In this document: positions 55,885 to 64,000 of the stretch, piece after piece
Layout: each line of letters starts with the position of its first letter
Position numbering within the stretch: the first letter of the stretch is position 1
DNA from: Lasiodiplodia sp. COLG20
Taxonomy: Eukaryota; Ascomycota; Dothideomycetes; Botryosphaeriales; Botryosphaeriaceae
DNA length: 64,000 bases
Direction: 5' to 3'
Assembly (NCBI GenBank): GCA_009801085.1
Contig: VNWV01000003.1
Location: forward strand, 2,108,001 to 2,172,000
Notes under the pieces: generated by a model
Told to the model about the DNA's origin: nothing
What the model saw: the letters and a program-made list of their open reading frames with translations, nothing else
The model's database searches: none
Position numbers and translations under genes: made by a program

Positions 55885-58800
55885 ATGTCTTCGGCCGCGG
55901 TGCAGCAGACCGGTCCCACCATTTCCAGCCGCGGGCAGTACCAGCAGCCGCCTCACGGCCGCGACCAGTACTACCAGCAGCCGTCCAAGTCGGCGCGCCC
56001 GAGTGGGAATGGCGAGCCTTCCACACCGCAACAATCGCAACATTACTCGCCGTCCACCTCCAACAACTCCGACATGACAACCCCGCGCGCGCAGCCTGCG
56101 TCGTCGTCAACCCAGCCGTCGCCCGTCATCGCCTCGTCCCCGTACAATGCTCACCAGGGCCCTGTGCCGCCGCCTCGCACTTCGTCGAACCATCGCACCT
56201 CCGCCCAGCCCGTACAAGACCCGTACCACAGTCAACGATCTACAGATGAACGCCCGCCGTCGTCCCGCACCGCCTCACAGAATATGAGGGAGGATCCTGC
56301 CAGCGCCGCTGCCAACGCTGCCCAGCGCCGACGCCAGCCGTCTCGCGAGCAGCAAAACTACCAGACCAGCCCTTCGTCGTCGTCTCGGACAAAGCAGACG
56401 CCGACCCACAGCCGTTCTGCCACCGCCGTCGGCACTCCGCCGATGGGCTCCAACCTACCCCGGGAAGAGAGCACGGTCATCAACCGCCTGGTCATCGCGG
56501 ATCCCCAAGAGGACATTGCCCGCGAGCAGGCCCGCATGGCCGAGACGCGGCCCACTCCGACTGGCGCCGACATCACGCCAATCACCGGCCTGGGTCTTGT
56601 GGGGAACGAAGGTGTCGACGATGGCGGCCGCGGCGGTGGAAAGAGCCGGCAGGACCACTCCAGGGAAAAGCGGCGGGAAACCAAGTTTGGCGACTACATC
56701 CTGGGCCAGACCCTGGGTGAGGGAGAGTTCGGTAAGGTCAAGATGGGCTGGAAGAAGGACGGCGGAGTCCAGGTTGCCATCAAGCTCATCCGGAGAGAAG
56801 TCCTGGGCTCCAACCCCAGCCGTCTTCCCAAGATCTACCGCGAGATCTCCATCTTGCGCGGGCTGCAGCACCCCAACATCGTCCGCCTGCATGAGATGGT
56901 CGAGACAGAACGACACATCGGCATAATCCTGGAGTATGCGTCCGGCGGTGAGCTGTTTGATTACATCCTGAATCACCGCTATCTCAAAGACAATTCGGCG
57001 CGCCGCCTGTTTGCCCAGCTGGTTTCTGGCGTAGGCTACCTGCACAAGAAGGGTATTGTGCACCGCGATTTGAAGCTCGAGAACCTTCTGCTCGACCGGA
57101 ACAAGAACATCATCATCACCGATTTCGGCTTCGCCAACACTTTCGACCCTAACGACGAGCTTGGGGACGAGATCGAGTATAACCTTGGAAATAAGGAGTT
57201 CGTGAAAAAGGCGGGGCTGGAGATCGTCGGCGACAGCGGACACCGCCGGGGTGATTTGATGCAGACGAGCTGCGGAAGTCCGTGTTATGCCGCACCGGAG
57301 TTGGTTGTGAGCGACTCGTTATATACCGGCAGGAAGGTCGACGTCTGGAGTTGCGGCGTCATCCTGGTAAGTGACAAAGAGGATTTAGGCAGCAATTCAT
57401 GTCTGGGTACTAACACATGCCGAATCACAGTACGCTATGCTGGCTGGATACCTTCCGTTCGACGATGATCCAGCCAACCCCGAAGGCGACAACATCAACC
57501 TCCTCTACAAGTATATCGTCTCCACCCCTCTTACCTTCCCCGAATACGTCACTCCGCACGCCCGCGACCTCTTGAAGCGTATTCTCGTTCCCGATCCACG
57601 TAAACGCGCCGACCTCTTCGAGGTTGCCCGGCACAGCTGGCTGAGCGAGTATGCGCACGTTGTTGGATTCATTACCAGTAGCACCACGACGTCGAGTGAC
57701 ATTGCCAACACGACCGTCCCGCCAGGTAAGGCATCCTTTGCGCGCATGCTTGGGGCTTCGCCCAAGCTCTCGATGTCACGGTACACGAGACATCGTCAAA
57801 AACATGCTAACGTGCGCAACAGAGGACCCGTACGAAGTCCCGCAGCTTGCTCGCAGTGCATCAGTCCGGGAAGCCAGCAAGCAACATACGTCTGTCGCTG
57901 CTGTTGGTGGTCTGACGCAAAAGCACGGCCACATCGACCAAGCCGAGTCGCCGGACAAGCAAGGCAGACGGGACGCAAAACGCAGAACGGTGCAAGTCGA
58001 ATACGTTGCACCTCACACACAGACCCAAAGAGGTGGAGAGTCTTCGACGGTCACTGCGGGCCCTACGGTGCCCCTGTCCCAGGGTGGCGCTCAGCGCTCT
58101 CGCTCCAGGGATCAAGGCCCAGTGGAAGTGCCATCTTCCGATGGATACGCTTCTTCGACCAGACAACGTCGTCCCTCGGCGGGATCTGCACAACAGGTTC
58201 CAGCCTCGCGCCAGACTCGCGAAGGTCCCCGCGCCGTCTCCGACTCACCGTTCGGAAATGCCCCAGTTTCTTCCTCCGCAAGACCCTCTACTGGTGGCAC
58301 ATTGGGTGGATCATCAAGGCTTCCTTCACGCGGAAACTCGTACGGCCAGCCTGCCGCGGCTACTGTCGCCACTACTAATGTCCAGGGCCGTTTCTCACAG
58401 CCCAAGGGCAAGCAGTACGTCATTTCTGCGCCGATGCCGCAGGACGAGGATCCGACCATGGGCCAGCCATCCACCCAGAGGATGCCGTCTGCTGGCTACC
58501 AGCCGCAACAAGAAGCACAGTACACGCAGCGCAGCAGTCACAAGCGGTCTAACACCGTGGGAGGCATTGGGGAGAAGATCTTCAGAACGTCCCTGTTTGG
58601 TGGAAGCTCGAAGCCACAGAAATCCTATCCTCCTGTTAGCATGAACAACTCGATGAACAGCGGAGACAGCACCAGGAAGTCGACCGAGTCCTCCCGCCGT
58701 CCTTCGTTGAGCTTCAGTCGCAAGACCAGTGAGGGCGGTCGTGCAGGAGACAGGTCCTCGCGCAGGTTCTCCTTGCTGCCCGCTTCGTTCTCTATGAAGA

Positions 58801-59396
58801 GCTTCACGGGCGGGAACAAGGACTCACCTGGAGCCGCCGACCGCCGTTCGATCGGAGCCGGCGGACGGCAACGGGCGCCATCCCGGCCGCAAATGGCTTT
58901 CGGACGCGGCGAAAGCCCATCGCCCAGTCAGAGCACCGGCAATACGATACCGATCACCTACGATGATCTTGACCGCCGTCGCACGGGCGAGACGACGGAC
59001 GTACGCCAGAAGCGGAGGAGTCAAATGTCGGGACGTGGCCCGACGTCAGCACCGGCAGACCAAACACAATTCCAGGCCCAGCCGGCGTATCAGTACGAAG
59101 ACAATGCCATACAGCAGTATCCCTCGAACTCGGAGCAGGGCAACTCTTACTACCACGGCAATGAATCGGACCTTTCATCTCAAGGACCGCAGTCGCTGCC
59201 GTACCGTTCGCGCAACGCGCCGTACGACAGTGCGGAGGCAGTTTCAGAGCCACGGGAAGGTCGGGCCCGGGTGCTCCAGAAGAACCGTCGGTTTGCGGAT
59301 GCGTATGAGGACAACCAGCGCCACGCTGGCAGCTCGGGTGCGGCGCGCAGGGTCATGGATCTCTTCCGCCGCCGCGGAAAGGCTAGAGGTGGGTGA
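55885..59396 (+). CDS. Kin4-like Ser/Thr protein kinase
   Basis: A CAMK/Snf1-related kinase; the yeast relatives Kin4/Frk1 act in the spindle position checkpoint. Exon 1 is 55885-57366, exon 2 is 57431-57725 and exon 3 is 57823-59396 (introns 64 and 97 bp); 1116 residues. Residues 1-266 are Ser/Pro/Gln-rich. The catalytic domain starts at FGDYILGQTLGEGEFGKV (residue 268). Catalytic residues are Lys300 in VAIKLIRRE, Asp395 in HRDLKLEN and Asp413 in DFGFAN. The activation-loop Thr461 is in LMQTSCGSPCYAAPE. Between DFG and that Thr there are 47 residues, about 30 more than in yeast Kin4. Exon 2 completes the lobe (YAMLAGYLPFDDDPANPEGD, FPEYVTPHARDLLKRILVPDP). The 550-residue C-terminus is basic and Ser-rich (RRPSLSFSRKTS, RFSLLPASFSMKSF) and ends with VMDLFRRRGKARGG, a likely membrane- or cortex-binding patch. 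Confidence 0.92.
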
Positions 59397-61132
59397 GCAG
59401 CGAGCAAAAACAAAAGTGTTGGAGCACGTTACCGTTGAGGAAGCATAGACATCGAGGCCTTCTCCTCTGCATGCCTGAGGGCCCAGTTTTGGACGGTAAG
59501 GCGAGCGAAAGCGTTTCGCTGGCGCGTCGCAGAGCTGCGTTACTCGAGGGAAAAGTGCAAGTGGAGGCTGGCTTTTCATTTATCCACGGGCTGTTCTGCG
59601 TTTGAGGGAGGGTGGAATCGTGCACATGGCGGGACTAAACAGTTTCTCATTGCTTTTTTTTCTCTTGATTTCATGTCACAACACGACTTTTTCGTTTTCA
59701 TTTTTCCTATTTTCAGCACTGTCATGGCTTTCTCTCAGAGTTGTATTCCCTGGTTGCTTGCTTGCATCCGGTGGCGTTCAAGGGTTTGCGGGCCTGGCAT
59801 CTGCGGTTGTCAATGTTCTTAGTACCCCTTTCAGTTCAACACGGACAACACACCGAGGCGCTGAGTTTCGTGTTCAATAATATCCCATTCGGTAGCTTTT
59901 GCCGTAAGTTCAAAACCATTTCCTTTCTTGTTCGGATAAAGACACAGGCGCCTGGCGCAGCGGGAGCGCGCGTTAGGGTCGAATCAAACAACAGGATCTT
60001 CCAAATTTCTTCGTTTTAATATTGGCGGGCGGACTGGTGGGCAATGGAGCCGAGGGAGTTTGGGGCGTGGGAAAGAAAAATCAAAAAAACGAGGAGTGGC
60101 CGTTGCTGATGTAGCGGTGGTTCCCGTCTGCCCCTTCCATCTCTTTTCCTTTCGTTTTCTCCACCTTTCACATTTTGCAGACGGGGAGAGGCAGGCCGAG
60201 AGGTAGCTAGTGGGAGGGACGGGCGGAGTAGCTAGGTAATTACGAGTGGACTCTCTTTTGTGCAATCTATGTCGTGGTGTCTGATGTTAGCTCGTGCGAG
60301 GGACAGTCGGTCAAGGCAGCGGGCCGACAATGGGCCAATAGGAAGCACCAGCGCAGGTCCCCGCAGGACAGAGTTGGCGATGGTTGCATGTCTCCAGCTC
60401 TCCGCCGGCTTTTGTTCGCGTCAACCGATGGCACGGCTGTGGAGACCACGCCGCTGTACACCAGATTGAAACATGTCGTCGCGTCGAGGCAGGAAGAGAG
60501 CTGGTTGAAGCAGAGCCCAAGTTATACTAGCACATCCCTGTCGCTGCCCTGTCAAGTCGTGACGTCCAGCAAACAGAGGCGGGCGCGCTAGAAGCAAGGG
60601 GGAATTTTCCACGGGAGCGAGGGTTAGCAGCTTCCATGTTTGGTGGCGCGGAGCTTAAGCGGGCAGGCGTTGTGCAACCCGACCCCGCATCTCAAGCTCC
60701 GCCCCTCTACATCACCAGACTGGGGACTCGACCACGTAGGATCTCTGCTGCGCGTGGCTGCTGCGCCTCCCTCGTTGTCATTCGACCAAAGTCGGCCGTC
60801 GACGCTGCCATCAATTAATTAGGCATCCGACCTAAGCTCAACCCGACCATCCGTACGACCACGAGCTTGCTGCAATCCTTGTTCTCCGTCCAAGCCGCCA
60901 TGGCGATCTGCAATTTGGCGCTGTGGGCCCTGTGGTGCTGGGACGAACTCTTTTCTCCACTGCGGCTGGTGAGTGTCGTGTCATTTCTGTCAGTTGCTGC
61001 TGCTGCACAATGGAGCCTCACCCAGGACATCCCTCCATTCGGATAGCGCTTACCTGCCGTCCGTCTGCCTTCCTGGTCCCTTCCTCGCTTATGCAGCTCG
61101 ATCCCGTGCCTTGGTCCGCCATTGTCATCATC
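59397..61132. other. Intergenic 1.7 kb
   Basis: Kinase 3' UTR (T-rich around 59640-59720), then the upstream region of the alpha-glucosidase. No gene was supported. Confidence 0.45.
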
Positions 61133-61155
61133 GCGGGGTTTTTTGCTGTGCGGGG
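61133..61155 (+). promoter_or_regulatory. Two CreA-like GCGGGG sites before the alpha-glucosidase
   Basis: GCGGGG at 61133-61138 and 61150-61155, same orientation, 185-210 bases before the ATG. They match the 5'-SYGGRG consensus of the carbon catabolite repressor CreA, where paired sites are the functional form. Binding is inference. Confidence 0.4.
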
Positions 61156-61224
61156 AGCACACACCACTATGCTACATCACTTTACCACTTGGCGTTGAGA
61201 TCAATCGCCGCCGCCGCCACTGCA

Positions 61225-61230
61225 TATATT
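61225..61230 (+). promoter_or_regulatory. TATA box of the alpha-glucosidase gene
   Basis: TGCATATATTAAC, 110 bases before the ATG, followed by a CT/CA-rich leader. Confidence 0.5.
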
Positions 61231-61339
61231 AACCTCCTCGCCTGTACCTCGACCTTGCTTTCTTTCATTTCCCTCCAGCACCACACCACCATTCAAGAGG
61301 AGGCATCTTTATCCCTATATTCCAATCTTCTCTTTCACA

Positions 61340-64000
61340 ATGGCACCCTTGCCGCCGCCTCTCCACCGGGCATGGCTATACTCGGTGCTAACCATTGCGA
61401 GCTATGCACAGGCACAATTAACTCTCAGCTCTTCTTCTTTGGAAGGAGACGGCACGGCGACCATTGCCGGAACTCCCGTCACGTACAGTCCGAAGTTCAC
61501 CGTCCCTGCGAGCGCTGATGTGGGCCAAAACCTCATCCCCAACATTGTGGATCCCCAGGCCGTAGATGCCCAGGATGTATGCCCTGGGTACAAGGCGTCA
61601 GACGTCAAGCGTGATGCCAATGGTTTCTCAGCAACTCTCAATCTGGCGGGGAAAGCTTGCAATGTGTATGGTAACGATGTGGACACGCTGGAACTCACCG
61701 TCCAGTACCAGAATGCCCATCGGCTTTCCATCAACATCAGTCCCGCCAACATTGATGCCTCGAATTCCTCGTGGTACATACTTCCTGAGGAGCTAGTCCC
61801 GCGCCCGGCTGTGGAAGCTGATGCGACTTCGACGGCACTGGACAATGACTTCCAGGTCGCTTGGAGTAACGATCCCACTTTCTCCTTCTCCGTCATCCGG
61901 CGCTCGACTGGTGATGTCGTCTTCAGCACCGAAGGCAGTGTTCTTGTGTACGAAGATCAGTTCATCGAGTTTGTCACCACCATGCCCGAGGACTACAACA
62001 TCTACGGTCTCGGAGAGCACATCCACGGTCTCCGTCTCGGCACCAACTACACGGCAACTCTCTACGCTGCTGACGTAGGCGATCCAATTGACGAGAACAT
62101 CTACGGCAGCCATCCCTTCTATCTGGATACGCGCTACTTTGAGGTTGATCCCGTCACTGGAAATCTGACTTATGTGGCCGACAGCAGCGCGGCAAAATCA
62201 AACTCTTCATACGTCTCCTATTCTCACGGTGTGTTCCTGCGGAATGCCCATGGGCAGGAGATTCTGATGAGGCCAGAGAACGTGACCTGGCGTACTCTTG
62301 GTGGAAGCATCGACCTTTTCTTTTTTGATGGGCCGACACAGCCGGAGGTCACCAAGCAGTACGAGTATGGAGCCATCGGCCTTCCAGCGATGCAACAATA
62401 TTTCACCTTTGGATTCCACCAGTGCCGTTGGGGCTACGCCAACTGGTCTCAGTTTGAAGAAGTCGTCGACAACTTCATCAAGTTTGACATCCCGCTTGAG
62501 ACCATGTGGCTGGACATCGATTACATGTTGGAATACAGGGATTTCACTAATGATCCGAACACATTTCCACTTGACGAAGGCGCCAAAGTTTTGAAACGCT
62601 TGCATGAAGGAGGACGACACTTCGTTCCCATTGTGGACAGCGCCCTGTACATCCCGAACCCCGACAACGAGACTGACGCCTACGCTACCTACACTCGCGG
62701 TAACGAGTCTGGTGTGTTCCTCAAGAACCCCGACGGTAGCGAGTACATTGGTGCTGTCTGGCCTGGCTACACTGTCTTCCCGGATTGGCTGGTCGACACC
62801 AGTGGTTCCTGGTGGTCTGATGAGCTCGTCAGGTGGCACAAAGAGGTCGCCTTCGACGGAATTTGGATCGATATGTCTGAAGTTTCATCCTTCTGTGTCG
62901 GCTCGTGCGGTTCAGGTAATCTCTCGCTCAACCCTGCCCACCCGCCATTCTCACTTCCCGGTGAGCCTGGAAACGTCATCTACGACTACCCAGAGGGCTT
63001 CAACATCACCAATGCGACCGAGGCTGCTTCTGCTTCCGCTGCTTCTTCTAGCCAGGCTGCCGCCACGTCTTCAACTGCTTCCAGCTCCACTTCGACCAGC
63101 TACCTGCGGACCACGCCTACACCTGGCGCGAGGAACATCAACTATCCTCCTTACGTGATTAACAATGTTCAAGGCGACTTGGCTGTTCACGCCGTCTCGC
63201 CCAACGCTACGCACTTTAATGACGTCCAAGAATACGACGTGCACAACCTGTTTGGCCACGGGATTCTGAATGCAACATACCATGGCCTTCTCAATGTTTT
63301 CCCTAGAAAGAGACCCTTCATTATTGGCCGTTCAACCTTTGCTGGATCCGGAAAGTGGGCCGGACACTGGGGTGGTGACAAGTAAGCAAAGCATAAATTT
63401 CCCTTATGCAGTCTTTACACTAACAGAATGATACAGCATGTCGAAATGGGCGTACATGTACTTTAGTATCCCGCAAGCTCTGTCATTCAGTCTTTTCGGT
63501 ATCCCTATGTTCGGCGTGTAAGTAATTCTTGTTTTAATACGTTCCTAGGCTAATTTATACAGCGACACCTGCGGATTTAATGGAAATTCGGCCTTGGATT
63601 TGTGCTCGCGCTGGATGCAGTTGTCCTCGTTTTTTCCCTTTTACAGAAATCACAATACGTTGAGTGCTGCTCCGCAAGAACCCTACGGTAAGGCAATTTT
63701 TTCTCTCCTCTCCACTTCTCCACTTTACCACAAGCTCCGCTAACAACTCTTCTCAATGTATAACAGTGTGGTCCTCCGTCATTGACGCGTCCAAAAAAGC
63801 CATGGCGATCCGCTATGCCCTGTTGCCGTACATATACACCCTCTTCCACACCGCACACACCACTGGCTCGACCGTGATGCGCGCTCTCGCGTGGGAGTTC
63901 CCCAACGACCCGTCCCTAGCCAACGTCGAGACGCAGTTCCTACTCGGCCCATCGATCCTCGTCACGCCCGTCCTCGAGCCAAACGTGTCGACGGTCCGCG
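61340..64000 (+). CDS. Secreted GH31 alpha-glucosidase (3' end beyond window)
   Basis: Releases glucose from the non-reducing ends of starch-derived or related alpha-glucosides. Exons: 61340-63381, 63437-63517, 63563-63687 and 63767 to past 64000; introns 55, 45 and 79 bp, all GT-AG and in frame. A signal peptide is clear (WLYSVLTIASYAQA, cleavage before QLTL). The N-terminal beta domain has the Tyr-Gly-Leu-Gly-Glu signature (NIYGLGEHIHG). The (beta/alpha)8 barrel has FGFHQCRWGYANW and TMWLDIDYM. The nucleophile is Asp511 in FDGIWIDMSE, and the acid/base is Asp680 in GHWGGD/N, split by intron 1. A Ser/Ala/Thr-rich insert of about 50 residues follows GNVIYDYPEGFNIT, as in fungal AglA/AgdC-type enzymes. 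Several N-x-S/T sites are present. The frame is open at the window edge (about 800 residues seen). Confidence 0.95.

Overview
The window is nuclear DNA of a filamentous ascomycete (Pezizomycotina). Almost every gene carries short GT-AG introns of 45-100 bp, intergenic tracts are pyrimidine-rich, and the gene set is fungal: L-arabinitol 4-dehydrogenase, TRK potassium transporter, Zn(II)2Cys6 and bZIP regulators, a Kin4-type kinase and a DUF7053 protein. Protein style suggests Dothideomycetes, but that is inference. No rRNA, convincing tRNA, CRISPR array, intact transposon or virus-like gene was seen.

Layout, left to right. 0-8 kb: the 3' end of a His/Pro-rich protein gene, a 2OG-Fe(II) oxygenase with an unusually long intron, two candidate small-protein genes, and a spartin/senescence-domain protein. 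9-13 kb: a TRK potassium transporter and a DUF7053 protein. 13-14.7 kb: a TATA-driven Gly/Asn-rich small-protein gene in an AT-rich stretch. 14.7-22 kb: the ubiquilin Dsk2 and a quinone-oxidoreductase-like enzyme share a divergent promoter, followed by RPB2, the second largest subunit of RNA polymerase II. 24-32 kb: a Zn(II)2Cys6 factor, a gene-poor 3 kb, a PPIL4-type cyclophilin with RRM, and L-arabinitol 4-dehydrogenase. 33-40 kb: a compact block of kelch/BTB protein, OST5, the checkpoint-clamp subunit RAD1 and a bZIP factor. 40-48.4 kb: a gene-poor region holding two candidate TATA-driven micro-genes. 48.4-52.5 kb: a PrxQ-like peroxiredoxin, a fold-back element, and an AIF-like oxidoreductase with a Rieske domain. 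52.5-64 kb: a long GC-rich leader region, a Kin4-like kinase, and the 5' part of a secreted GH31 alpha-glucosidase that runs off the window.

The genes are mostly independent housekeeping and regulatory loci rather than one pathway. There are loose functional neighbours: RPB2 and the PPIL4 cyclophilin (Pol II transcription and splicing), and the peroxiredoxin and AIF-like protein (redox). The part least likely to be annotated already is a group of very short genes with TATA boxes, plausible 5' leaders and in two cases canonical introns. Two of them share an SD-x(1-2)-WPRD motif. All exon boundaries were read by eye from splice consensus, reading phase and family continuity.
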